A stretch of DNA of 56,561 bases from Blattamonas nauphoetae (Eukaryota > Preaxostyla > Oxymonadida). Location: contig JARBJD010000418.1 in the NCBI GenBank assembly GCA_033064195.1, positions 1 through 56,561 of the forward strand, given 5' to 3'. Below are positions 22,086 to 32,223 of the stretch, piece by piece. A program made the position numbers and the translations under genes. The notes under the pieces were generated by a model. The model was not told the DNA's origin and made no database searches. It was given only the letters and a program-made list of their open reading frames with translations. Positions within the stretch are counted from its first letter, which is position 1. Each line of letters begins with the position of its first letter.

Positions 22086-22329
22086 TGCAAGGTTTGTCTC
22101 CTCCTTCTACAGCTTTCTTATCCTTCTCTCATCTCCTCTCTCTTCTGGTCTCTCTTCTCCTTTCACACTTCTCTATTCTCATCTCTTTCTCTCTCTCCTC
22201 TCTTCAGTCTGGCATGGGTGAACAAATCACTCTTCTGACTCTGGACTCTCTCACTCAATCATCTTACAAGCGCTCAGTTTGGATACACGAATCACGTTCC
22301 CCACTCCTCGCTCTTCACGACTTGTTTGA

Positions 22330-23510
22330 AGAGAAATAACAGTTCATTAATGCTTTGAAGTTGTTGAAGATAGGCAAAAGTCCACCTCTCACTTTCATAT
22401 GAAGCAAACGACGATCTTTCGGAAAAGAAAAAAGCAAAGGAAAATCTGCGAGTACTGAAAGGAAAGATGTCTAAAGAAGAAAGGAAACAAGCACTGCACG
22501 CAGCGAAGAACGAGTTGCTGAAATGAAGCATCGACGAAACGCGAAAAAAGGGGAATAAAAGAAGCTGGAAAGAGTCCAGCGCAGATGGTGACAAAGACGA
22601 GGAGCTGTGTTCGACATAAACGATGACAGCAGAACAGTGAAGGCAGAAAATACTAAAGCTGCGGGAAGACTCCAAAGTGAAAGAAGGGGAGGACCAAACA
22701 TACGAAGGAGAGTTTGGGGGATATGTGAACGGAGAAGGCAAGTTTCAGGAAGGGCAGGAATGCGATGTGGCCATTTTCACAGATTATGCCGTATCCACTG
22801 GAATTGAGAGAAGAGCGGTAATCCGTGCCAAGAATCGGGAAATTAGAAACCGAAGGACATACGAGGATGATTTATACATGCTTGAAGAAAGACAGATAGT
22901 GATCAAAAACGGGAAGAATATTGAACTCCGATGAAAGACAGATTCGCGCTCGTCGCTGCCCGGAGAGGCTGGATTGTATGAAGGAAAGTATGTGAAGTTC
23001 ATTCCCGGAAAAGGATCGTTCGTAGATGGGCACGGCTGTGTTGAGATGATTCTCTCAAATTATGTCGAAACAAAAGGCCCGACCGGCACTGTTCTGCGTC
23101 TCCTTCGCAACAAACAGATGAACAAGCCATTTTTCGACGATGTCGACAACGAGGAGGAGGAAGAGAACTCCGATGACGACGCCGACGACCACGAACAGAA
23201 ACGCATCCTTCTCGAAAACCGCACAATTGTGATCATCGACGGCCGCCAAATGCTTCACCGAAAGCCGACAGATCCTCGCTGTGATGGTTCATCTTTTCAT
23301 CCTCATCACATCAATCCAAGAACCATTGACGACTATTACGAAACTTCGATCGGTGCGGAACTTTCAGAGATGGCAGTCATTTTCGCGTTCGTCATCCCCA
23401 AATCAACAATCCGCAATCACTCAGTTCAGTTCAGTCCTAACCTATCGTTCCCTTCCCTCCAAGGGTTCCATTCCTCCCACAACCATTATCCTTCCAACCT
23501 CACAGCCTGA
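22330..23510 (+). pseudogene. Lys/Glu-rich and MORN-like remnant
   Basis: In a shifting frame, 22400-22560 encodes a lysine/glutamate-rich helix-like segment (LRVLKGKMSKEERKQALHAA). At 22677-22934 the frame reads TYEGEFGGYVNGEGKFQEG, and at 22977 it reads YEGKYVKFIPGKGSFVDG. Both have the YEG(x)n-G-x-G spacing of MORN repeats, which bind lipids or scaffold membranes. A long acidic stretch (NEEEEENSDDDADDHEQ) follows at about 23148. The last frame stays open to 23510. I would call this a fragmentary gene or pseudogene rather than a complete one. The MORN reading rests on two motif-like strings only. Confidence 0.35.
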
Positions 23511-24434
23511 CTCCGTACAGCGTCGGCACAAAGTCACTTTCGCATATCAGGATGTCCTTCAATTTCACAGACTCCCAAAGGAACAGGTGAAGAAAAAAGG
23601 ATACACCGATCGTAGGAATCTTCAAGGAATCGATCATTGTCCTTCAGTAGAGCTCGACGACTTCCACCAACCACTCTGACACGTTCATAATCAGAAACCG
23701 CTCGTTTACGACTTGTCAATCAAACATTCATGGAGGTGAAATCTTTTCAAACGAAGGAGATTACCTTGGAATTGACAATTGCACGATCAGCAGATACAAA
23801 GCAACCGATTCAACTTTGTCGAGACGTATGGCATTTTTCTTCAACTGATCTGCAAGTTATTCATATCCCCCAAACGATAATGTCTTTTGCGCTGCCCTAT
23901 TGATAAAACTGGGATGGTTCGTTAACTGCATCCGACCCAATGCGCGGGTTGCTATCGCTCGCTATTTTCACATCGTACACTGGTGCTGACTCAATGCACA
24001 CTCTTCGTGTCGTCTCTGCTCCTGCAGGCACGACTCTTTGCCGTGTTACGATCATGTTTTGAAACACACATTTGTTCGCATACATACTATTGTGAACTGA
24101 TTCTACTTTTCAAATTTCACATCCGTAGTATTCAGATATGAATCAATCAACAGTTTTCTCATGACAGAATTCGGAAATGACTCTTCCATTCATGATCGCT
24201 TTCTCATGCGGTCGTGAAGTATCACTACGCGCCAAGGATCATATTCTCCCATTTTTCACGAAAAACAGATCTTTTTCCATCGAATCATGACATTTCGAAC
24301 ATGATTTGCTCACTCGCTGATGTCCAACTGGAAGACCTCATCGGCAACTGTTCGTTCGTGTCCCATTCATCAGACATACATGATTACGAGAGAAATACAA
24401 TCAAAAAACAACTCCGCATTATTTTCAGTGTCAT
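23511..24434 (+). pseudogene. Beta-helix remnant, heavily broken
   Basis: Most of this stretch has stops in all frames. One short frame near 23725-23815 reads NIHGGEIFSNEGDYLG followed by IDNCTISRYKATDS, which matches the glycine-pair and N-C-T-I strand pattern of oxymonad-type beta-helix coils. The frame at 24214-24471 (85 codons) shows no motif I recognise. Confidence 0.35.
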
Positions 24435-25250
24435 ATGGGTCGTTTACCATTTTGTCCTGTCTGCTTGGTGAAAAAAAAAGAAAAGCACATCCATGATGAG
24501 TCAGTCTCTTGTGTCTGCCGATTTAACGACAATATTGACACTGTGGAGTCGTGGAGACAACCTGTGGATCGTCGAAATCGCTTTATACTTGGATCCATCC
24601 GACATCGCCCATCCGAACAACCGGACCATTTCCAAATCGAAAGGAAGAACTATCAAATTGACGAAAATCAGGTTTTGGTCTTTCGACACCTCACCGACCT
24701 GAAATTCGGAGAAAAGCCAAACTACAGCCTGCTCCGCCAACTGCTGCAACGAGAATGGGCCGTTCATGTTCCTCCGACAAGAATCGAACATTCGCCGTCC
24801 AACGAACTCGACGCCTCGCCATTCTCGTCGTTCCGCGCTTCGCACAACAGCAGAATGGAGCTCACGCTCTCGCACGGACGACTTCTGGAAATTGCCAATC
24901 CTTTTGGCTCCAACAGACGAACGACGAGAGATGGGGAGAATGCGAACGCTGAGGAGCGTCATTCGGAAGCGGGGAAGATGCAACGATCGACGAGCTGCGA
25001 CACTCATCTGAAAATCAAGAAGGACGAAGAGACAGCGACATTCCTCAAACACCACACCACCTTCCACACCATCGATCTCTCGCATCCTCTCCTTCGCACG
25101 CCCAGTCTGCACACGGCAGGACGACCCTCGTCCGCCTTGTCCCATCTGCCCTCCGCCCAACACATCCCTCTTGCCTCGCAGCTTCTTCGACTCGTCCGTC
25201 GTTTACTGACAGCCCCCGCCGTCTCTGAAGCAGAACACGTCTATGCATGA
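24435..25250 (+). CDS. ORF with a casein-kinase-1-tail-like segment
   Basis: The frame is 271 codons from an ATG at 24435 to TGA at 25250. Residues 86-108 (LTDLKFGEKPNYSLLRQLL and following) closely resemble the end of the casein kinase 1 catalytic domain, where family members carry LKFDDKPDY(x)YLR(x)LF. The preceding kinase motifs (GxGxxG, the CK1-type HRDIKPDN and DFG-like segments) are not present in frame upstream. The C-terminal two thirds are polar and basic with no recognised domain. It therefore looks like a kinase C-lobe fragment plus tail, either the last exon of a broken kinase gene or a piece captured in the surrounding locus. The similarity is short and was judged by eye. Confidence 0.4.
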   Translation: MGRLPFCPVCLVKKKEKHIHDESVSCVCRFNDNIDTVESWRQPVDRRNRFILGSIRHRPSEQPDHFQIERKNYQIDENQVLVFRHLTDLKFGEKPNYSLLRQLLQREWAVHVPPTRIEHSPSNELDASPFSSFRASHNSRMELTLSHGRLLEIANPFGSNRRTTRDGENANAEERHSEAGKMQRSTSCDTHLKIKKDEETATFLKHHTTFHTIDLSHPLLRTPSLHTAGRPSSALSHLPSAQHIPLASQLLRLVRRLLTAPAVSEAEHVYA

Positions 25251-25487
25251 TTAGATGGATATTCCTCCGCCGTGTGAAAGAGCATGGAGAGTATGTCTCA
25301 ACATTGTGTGCTACTCTTTCGCGTCGCTACTCGCCACGATCAATGGTCGAACTAGAACGTCAAAACAACGGCGAAGTCAAATCTCCTTCCATCAGATAGC
25401 GCGTTCAGATGGATTGTCCCTGTTTTAAGAACCAACTGCCTCTGTCACCCCTTCATCATCAACAGGGCTGGATCTGTTTATTTTTAT
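25251..25487. other. Short gap, no recognised gene
   Basis: A 237-nt link between the kinase-tail-like frame and the beta-helix frame. Nothing recognised. Confidence 0.4.
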
Positions 25488-27449
25488 TTGGTCAGTCTCA
25501 CAACTCCGACTTTCCTATGTGGCCATTCGTTTATCGAGTCACTCAACGGAACTGTGACTATCGCTCAAAGAACAATAGCAAATATCCACTCTGACGTTGA
25601 TGGGAGCATTTTAAACGCGAGGAACACAAACGTGCAGTTTAGAGGAGCGGGATTCGTCAACTGTTCAGCGAGAAATGGAGGAGCCTTGTTTATCGAGCTG
25701 GGCAGTGCTCACTATGTACGAGCTTTCTTCAGCTCGAGCTATCCTGGCTCGATATGCGACTGTCGAGCGACAGCCACGGATGAAAATGGGGTGCTGGTTG
25801 GGAAGGCAGGTGCGATTTATGTGAAAGGCACTTCGACAGCTGCGAGGCCGATCCAATTCAACACGACCGCTCTGAACCACGCGAGGTTTGAGAACAACAG
25901 CGCAGCGTGGGGAAAGGATATCTTCATCGAGTCGTCTCTTTTCGAAGGGAAAGCAGTGGACGAGATTCCGGTTTTTGGAGGAGGATCGCTGAGCAGCATG
26001 TATCGAGTGGTGATCGAGGGCCGAACAGACGAGACAGAAATGGAGAAGATCCACCATTTCATCCCAGCCCCATTGATTTCAGTGAATGGCTCCGACGAAT
26101 TACCAAATGGCCAAAAGAGTGGAACAGACGACGACAACTGCAAGTGGGTTGGAACACACTGCGCGACACTGGCATTCGGAGTGACTCATCTGAAGCAGAA
26201 ATACCAAAACGGGACACACTATCCTCTCCAAATCAGTTTTGTGTGGAACATGACATACACCGAGAAAGCTGTCCACGTGACAAATCAAGACATCACAGTT
26301 CTCGGGACAAAGGCCAGATATCCAACCACTGCTAAACTACTCAGAACAACTTTGGATGTCGACACTTCTGTGGACGAAGGATCGTTTGTGTTCACAATCG
26401 ACGACACCGCTCTCCTCACCGTGACGAATCTGAACATCCGCGCGATTGCTCACTGTGGCCTGTTTGATGTGAAGGACGATGCGGAGTGTCTGACGTTGAA
26501 TGACGTGGCAGTGATCTGCTCCGACGCCGAAGGATACCGCCATCCGCTCATCAAATCCACACACTCGCCTGTGTTCGTCCGCAACTGCATCTTCAACACA
26601 ACAGAAACGTCGCTGGGTCCAGCCGTGGTTGGTGTTTCTCTGATTTCGTTCTCGTCCACCGAACACGCACTCTCCATCAACATCCTCAATTCGAAAGTGA
26701 AAACTGGTCCCGCTCAGCTCGCCATCACAACTGAACAGCTGATCTCGTTCGTTTCTGTGGTCTTCGAAGACGTGACGCAGACAGTTGCTGGGAAGGCTCG
26801 ATTTGTACACGTGACGTCGTCGGGATGGTGGTTGTTCTCTCCAAATCAGTCTCTTGTGGACTTTGTTGGATGTGACAGCTCGATCACCTCTGATAATCCA
26901 TTCTTCGAATCATCGTTGCTGTTCCATCTCCTCTCTCCAGCCGACAAGATCGTGGTTGGGGAGACAGACACGTCGGGCGAAAGCGAGCACACGCACTGTG
27001 GATCATACCGATTGCGATGCTCGACACTCAACTCATCACTCTCGTCAGCCCATTCCCATTCACTCCCAACATCCATCCACATCGCAACGAGTGTCTCTCA
27101 GTCTTCTCCGCTTGCCATTACAACGACAGCCTTGTTCTCGTTACTTTCAGGCAAGCAAGAAGTCACCATCGACAGAACTGGAAGCATGTCTGTCTCGAAG
27201 GATTGTGATCTCACTCTCGCCTCTCTTTCGTTTCCTTTGGAAGCTGGTGGACGAGAGTGTTCAGTTCTGTTTGTGTCTGAAGGGTCTCTCACTCTCAACT
27301 CGTGTTCGTTTGGCTCAGTCAACACGACAAATCTCGACTCCCTACTTCTGACGATCACAGGCAGTCTGACTATCGTCCACAGAATTCACCAAAATCAAAA
27401 CAACGAACGAGAAAGGCTTGTTTTGGATCGAATTGTCCGACAGCGATGA
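25488..27449 (+). CDS. Large parallel beta-helix surface protein, fragment
   Basis: This is the best-preserved piece of the locus, about 650 codons. It carries features of very large oxymonad surface proteins and of pectin-lyase-like or Chlamydia Pmp-like right-handed beta-helices. Short repeating coils end in strands such as GGALFIEL and GKAGAIYVKGTS, and NNSAAWGKDIFIES forms the asparagine-rich ladder. N-glycosylation-type NxS/T sequons are frequent, and cysteine-containing coils such as VICSDAEG and VFVRNCIFNTTE recur. There is no signal peptide at its start and no membrane segment at its end, so both ends are missing. The final ~25 residues (after about 27380) read out of phase, since the likely continuation lies in another frame from about 27390. 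The protein would be extracellular; its ligand cannot be inferred. Confidence 0.65.
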   Translation: MVSLTTPTFLCGHSFIESLNGTVTIAQRTIANIHSDVDGSILNARNTNVQFRGAGFVNCSARNGGALFIELGSAHYVRAFFSSSYPGSICDCRATATDENGVLVGKAGAIYVKGTSTAARPIQFNTTALNHARFENNSAAWGKDIFIESSLFEGKAVDEIPVFGGGSLSSMYRVVIEGRTDETEMEKIHHFIPAPLISVNGSDELPNGQKSGTDDDNCKWVGTHCATLAFGVTHLKQKYQNGTHYPLQISFVWNMTYTEKAVHVTNQDITVLGTKARYPTTAKLLRTTLDVDTSVDEGSFVFTIDDTALLTVTNLNIRAIAHCGLFDVKDDAECLTLNDVAVICSDAEGYRHPLIKSTHSPVFVRNCIFNTTETSLGPAVVGVSLISFSSTEHALSINILNSKVKTGPAQLAITTEQLISFVSVVFEDVTQTVAGKARFVHVTSSGWWLFSPNQSLVDFVGCDSSITSDNPFFESSLLFHLLSPADKIVVGETDTSGESEHTHCGSYRLRCSTLNSSLSSAHSHSLPTSIHIATSVSQSSPLAITTTALFSLLSGKQEVTIDRTGSMSVSKDCDLTLASLSFPLEAGGRECSVLFVSEGSLTLNSCSFGSVNTTNLDSLLLTITGSLTIVHRIHQNQNNERERLVLDRIVRQR

Positions 27450-27671
27450 AGCATCGTTCACTTTGTCGACATTCTCAGACCGTTCATCGTCCACAGCTTT
27501 TCTCCTCGCGCTCACTCCCCCCACCACACAACCAACGAACTGGGGTTTCGACTTGAGCGGACTCTCTTTCGCTTCTGACTCGTCCAACAAAACACCCGAA
27601 GGCCCTCTGATCTTCATTTCTGGTTCTTCGTTTACCACTCTCATCGTCACCACACGTTATCGTCGCTTCTT
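27390..27671 (+). pseudogene. Beta-helix continuation in a second frame
   Basis: Directly after the 653-codon frame, another plus frame reads LFWIELSDSDEASFTLSTFS and then FDLSGLSFASDSSNKTPEG, both with the serine/threonine-rich strand pattern of the same protein. It is open to 27816 but loses that character after about 27650, where the next frame takes over. It is probably part of the same broken gene. Confidence 0.5.
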
Positions 27672-28625
27672 GTGTGTTTGGTGGAGGTTGGGAGTGTCAT
27701 TGACGTGGACGGGCAGAAAGGGAAAGACATCGTGCATTCCGGACATTTCGGAGTTACTTGTGAAACCATGGGAAAGGCGATTGAGCGAGGAAAAGTGGAA
27801 GAATCGTCGAAACTGATCAGAATTCAGGGCGAGACGACGATGAAAGAGAGGATCTCTCCGAATTCCATCACTCTTTCCATTTTAGGGGACAGTCTCTCTC
27901 AACCGATTTCCGTCTCGCAGGAAGGTCAGTTTGAGATTGCTGATGGAACACTGAATCTTGACTTGCTCTCCTTTTCCACGACAGTTGCCTCGTTCACTCG
28001 CTCTCTGATCACTCTCCACCCATCTGGATCGCTCTCCATCATTTCTTGTTCGTTCTCTTCGTTTTCCTCAACCACGTCTGCCTCAATTCTGACTGCCACT
28101 GTTCGCCAATCCGAATCCATCATCATTTCAGATTCATCTTTCATTTCTTGTCTATCGAGCGACTCGTCTCTGTCAGGTGTTCTCGATGTGACACTCGCCG
28201 AAGAAAGCACGTTCACACTCACCCATTCGAACAATCTTTTCACTTCCTGCTCGTCTCCAAAAGCGACAGCCTATCTGCTCTTCATCGAACATCCTTCTCT
28301 GTCTGCATCTGTAATCACGTCATCTCTTCGCTTTGAGTGGGACCAGTCGGCAACATCGTCGACAGACTTTATTGGAAAGGAAGGCGACCACTCTGTCCCT
28401 GTTCCTCTCTTCATATACTTCTCGTCTTTCGAGACAGAAGTGTTCATCTCGAACGATTCGTGTGATGTTTCGATTTGTGGACTCTCAGAATATCCGTGTA
28501 CTTCTCTCTCTGCCCTCCACGCAAAGATAGAAGACATGACCGGCCAAATCATCGCATTCCGAACATCCATCAACCACTCAACCGAATTGACACTTTCAAA
28601 TAACATCACACTGTCTGGAACTTAG
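27672..28625 (+). CDS. Beta-helix surface protein, second long fragment
   Basis: The frame is 317 codons with many short, serine/threonine-rich strands (GSLSIISCSFSSFS, ESIIISDSSFISCLS) and the cysteine motif DVSICGLSEYPCTSLSALHA near the end. The CG...PC spacing is typical of the same large surface proteins. It has no signal peptide and no membrane segment. It lies collinear with the preceding fragment and ends at a TAG at 28623-28625. I read it as an internal part of one giant gene, now broken. Confidence 0.6.
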   Translation: MCLVEVGSVIDVDGQKGKDIVHSGHFGVTCETMGKAIERGKVEESSKLIRIQGETTMKERISPNSITLSILGDSLSQPISVSQEGQFEIADGTLNLDLLSFSTTVASFTRSLITLHPSGSLSIISCSFSSFSSTTSASILTATVRQSESIIISDSSFISCLSSDSSLSGVLDVTLAEESTFTLTHSNNLFTSCSSPKATAYLLFIEHPSLSASVITSSLRFEWDQSATSSTDFIGKEGDHSVPVPLFIYFSSFETEVFISNDSCDVSICGLSEYPCTSLSALHAKIEDMTGQIIAFRTSINHSTELTLSNNITLSGT

Positions 28626-29130
28626 AATCAAATGACGATCAAAGAGACCGCAATCACAGAAACACCAAAAAGTTTTTCGCCATCTCAGCGAAAGTGTCAA
28701 TCGTGCAGCTCTTCATCCAAGTTCCTTCGACTGTCAAACACGCCTCGCTTCTTCATTGCCAGACTGGCTCTCTCGAAGTCTCGAACTACACTTTGCGCGA
28801 AGATGGATCGTCAGCCATCACGAGCACACTGATTGTGGGTGAGCGAGGAGTGAGTCTCGTCATTTCTCTGTCTTTTTCTGAATCGATCTACTCGTCGAAC
28901 GAGAATACTGGAATCATCGCAGTGATCCTCACCGAGACAGTCAAACTGCATCTCAACAACACATTCGCGTCCCGCTGCTGTTCTGGCCAAGCGAACTCCG
29001 TCCTGCTCGAACTGGACAACCCGATGACAGTCGAAAGTGACAGCTTGGACTATTCGATGACCGCCCACCATCGACGTCTTTGTGATCGGACACAATCTGG
29101 CGAAAACAATCACACGAGTGAAGTGTGAGG
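28626..29130 (+). pseudogene. Beta-helix remnant
   Basis: The frame at 28694-29128 reads SLEVSNYTLREDGSSAITST and then TVKLHLNNTFASRCCSGQAN, in the same strand-rich style as the upstream fragments. It is offset in phase from them and loses its character after about 29060. Confidence 0.45.
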
Positions 29131-31750
29131 ACAGCTTCTCTCGAACGAAGAAGTCGCCGTTTTGGGGGTAAGATGCTGCAACACAACTGAACAAATCTCT
29201 TCTTTCGTCTCTGGTCTCACTGGAAGAGTCAGTTGAAATCGATGAGGACGGGACCGAGTTTGAGAAATGTGGTCATTTCGAGATGTTCTGCAAATCGATT
29301 GAACTGGGAATGAGTCGGATGAAGGAAGCGTCTCTGAGTCGAATGAAACTGCTGACGAGAATCACAGCAACAGCTTCAGTTGAACCGAAATGTGATCTGT
29401 CTGAAGGGCGATCAGAAATTGATGAATCTGGACACGAAATCAGTGTTGCCGAGTGAGGTGGTGTCGACGACGTTGGAATGGACTCTGACACAGTCGAATG
29501 GTGGCTCTCTTTGGATTGAGGGAGAAGGACAACAAACGATTTCGGAAGGCACAACGTCGAAACTGACACTGTCTGGAATTACGATGGCGCATCGGAGAGC
29601 GAGGGGAAGGAGAAGCAGTTTGACGAAGAAGGAAAAGGAAGAGAGGGGGAACAGTGAAAAAGAAGACGAAAGCGCTGAACACACATTTGGAATGTAAACC
29701 GAAATTGGATGATCTGCGACTCTGATCGAAGAGAGTGCGCGGAAGGAAAAGAGAGAAACAGCAAAGAGCACAAGAGACTGCTCAAGAAGAAAGTGAAGGA
29801 GGAAGAAAGAAAGCGGAAGGAATAAAAGAAGCACCTTCAACGTGAAGAAGTCGAACAAGAAGCAAACAACATTCAATCCAAACGTCGTTATAACAGACGA
29901 CATCACCCTCGATTCGTTCACACTCAATATCACTTGTCTCAACAGCTTTCTCGAAGACAGAGAAATCGAAGAGTGATGTCTGAACAGAGAATCTGAGATC
30001 TTGATTGAAGGGAAGGGAGGAGTGACATCGAAATATTTGAAAGGAAATGATTGTTAAACTGAACAGACCCAGTCGAAAGGTGATGTGAAACAAGAGACCG
30101 AAGAAGAATCGAAGACGATCTTGAAATCACTTCAAACACAGACCAACTTTTGGTACTGTCAGATTGCATCAAGAACAAGAAATCGAACACTTAATACGAA
30201 ATAAACCCGACAACAAGATGAAGCACTTCGAAAAGTGGAAAAGGAACTGGAAACGGAAGGAAAGACAGTAGACAAGTTGAATGAGGGAGAATTCGAAAAC
30301 AATTGAGGAAGTGGAAGGAAGAGTAGTTGGAGAAAAGATGTTTGAGAACTGTACGTTCCTTTATGATTCATGATCGTCTGTTCTTCACACAATCTCGCTG
30401 TGTGAACAAAGAAAGGCAGAGGGAATAGAGTTTGCCCTTCGATCTCGTCCTCATCAGCAACCATCCCAATCAGTGAATCGCTCTCAATCACATCAGAGTC
30501 GTTCATGTCGAACGAGAACTAGTCGACACCCTCCTCTCCCATCATCTCCATTGCAGCTGCCTCAGCCACTCTCGTCTCTTGTGATCTTCGTGCTCTCCTC
30601 TTCTCAAACAATGGCGCATTCAGAACTGTCAGTTTGGAAGGAGCTCTTCTGCTCAAATCACTCAATTGTGACTTCAATGATGCCTCTTCTGATTCTCTTG
30701 TTTCCTCAATTGGATCAGTGGAGTTTGTTGATTATTCGGTCTCCAACACCACTCCCACATCGTCAGTCCTTCGCGGCTCAGGCGACGCGTCTCTTCGTGG
30801 ATGCACATTCACATCTCTGTTTTTGACTGCGATGCCTGTCATCCATCTTCCGATGTTCTCTACACTCAACTTTCCGCTCAGAGTAATCATTGGTTTATTA
30901 TGGCCACTCTTCTTCACCGCTCTTCGGAACATCACCCCCGCGAGAAAGGAGAACGATATGAACTTCGAGTCTGTCTTCACTTTCTACGAAGTGTTGGAGA
31001 GACACTGATCACTTCAGCTGTTCTTGGGATTGCCTATTCGACTACTGTTTGGAAAGAACCAACGCACAACATGGATCAACATGAGGAGAAGCAACACTGA
31101 CAGTCGGAAATCTCAGACAACAGAAACAATGAAATGCATCGTTTCAAGGAACAGTCGTTACTCGAATAGAATCGCAACAAGAACTGACATGTCGAAACCA
31201 GATACAATGTGGATTCTGTCTTCATCCTCTCCACATCAATTCTTTCTTCCATGCCGAAAATACTCCGTTTACCAGACAACTGTCTCGTCGCCTGAACAGG
31301 CTCCCCCAACGTGCTTCCTCTCATCTTTCGCATTTAGTGTGACTGCGAGACAGTGACTCTCTGCCATCTTGAGACCATCATACAAGAATCCTTCGCGAGT
31401 CAATCGGACTCTGATGATTCAACCCGATCCCATCACAACAAGACTCGGCTGAGACAAACAACTTCGCAATGGAATCATCTGTTCGTTTTGACAATGTGAA
31501 TGGAGAGATGTTTCTCGGAAGTGTTGATGCAGAATCAATCATTCGAGAATAGAAGTGGTGAGTCCTCTGCACTATCTCTCTCTCATCTATCAAAGACCAT
31601 TCGTCGTCGGAGGCAGGGGGGATATGTTTCGTGGATCATCACAGTTATCATCAGTTTCATTCAATATAAGTGAAAGCGTCGTTTTTACAGATTGACATGC
31701 AAGCTACAATCCTGGGAACTCACTATTCATTGTCTGTTTACAGATGAAGA
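29131..31750 (+). pseudogene. Degenerate 3' part of the surface-protein locus
   Basis: Short coding-like pieces occur in changing frames. At 29380-29575 there is TLEWTLTQSNGGSLWIEGEG, followed by a lysine/glutamate-rich insert (29590-29690). At 30535-30870 there are ISIAAASATLVSCDLRAL, LFSNNGAFRTVSLEGALL and CDFNDASSDSL, which are clear beta-helix strands. At about 31640-31730 there is SVSFNISESVVFTD. Stops separate them throughout, and no membrane segment or cytoplasmic tail was found. The order and spacing fit the 3' half of one giant gene that has decayed more than the part at 25.5-28.6 kb. Confidence 0.45.
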
Positions 31751-32183
31751 GCGACACAAAGACACATCATCTACACAATAACACTCGACATCTCCAATTA
31801 AACTTGAAGTTATTTGCGGAAAAGTTTCCACACTTTACACATTTCTAAAACAGAAAATCTGATTCACATCACTGTTTTGTCTCCAGTACTACTTTCCAGA
31901 ATTGTTTAATGAGAATTGAGTTAGATCAGGTGTTACAATTTGGCATTGGGTGGATCTTGGGATGATTCTCACAATTCAGTGAAAAAGTAAAAAAGTTCAA
32001 AGAATGAGATTGATAAATTAAAAAGATAATTAAAAGGGCGCACACAACAAGAGATGAACCGAAGAAAAGTGAATTACGAAGGAGAAGGAGAAAATCAAGC
32101 GATGCGTAGTCAGTGATTGAAGTTTAAAATAGCAAACAAAAAGAGAGAGAGGGAAAAGTGAGAGGGACGAGAAAATACAGTTC
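31751..32183. other. AT-rich flank before the satellite, no gene
   Basis: No coding signal is seen. The last 100 nt are purine-rich (AAAAAGAGAGAGAGGGAAAAG) and lead into a hairpin at the satellite edge. Confidence 0.4.
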
Positions 32184-32213
32184 GGTGGAGCTTGGAGCCA
32201 TACAGGCTCCACC
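32184..32213. other. Inverted repeat at the satellite's left edge
   Basis: GGTGGAGC (32184-32191) is the perfect complement of GCTCCACC (32206-32213). A second, nested pairing (TGGAGCC with GGCTCCA) is also possible. A GC-rich stretch with repeated GAGCG follows and joins the first satellite monomer. Confidence 0.55.
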
Positions 32214-32223
32214 TGTTCGCGAG

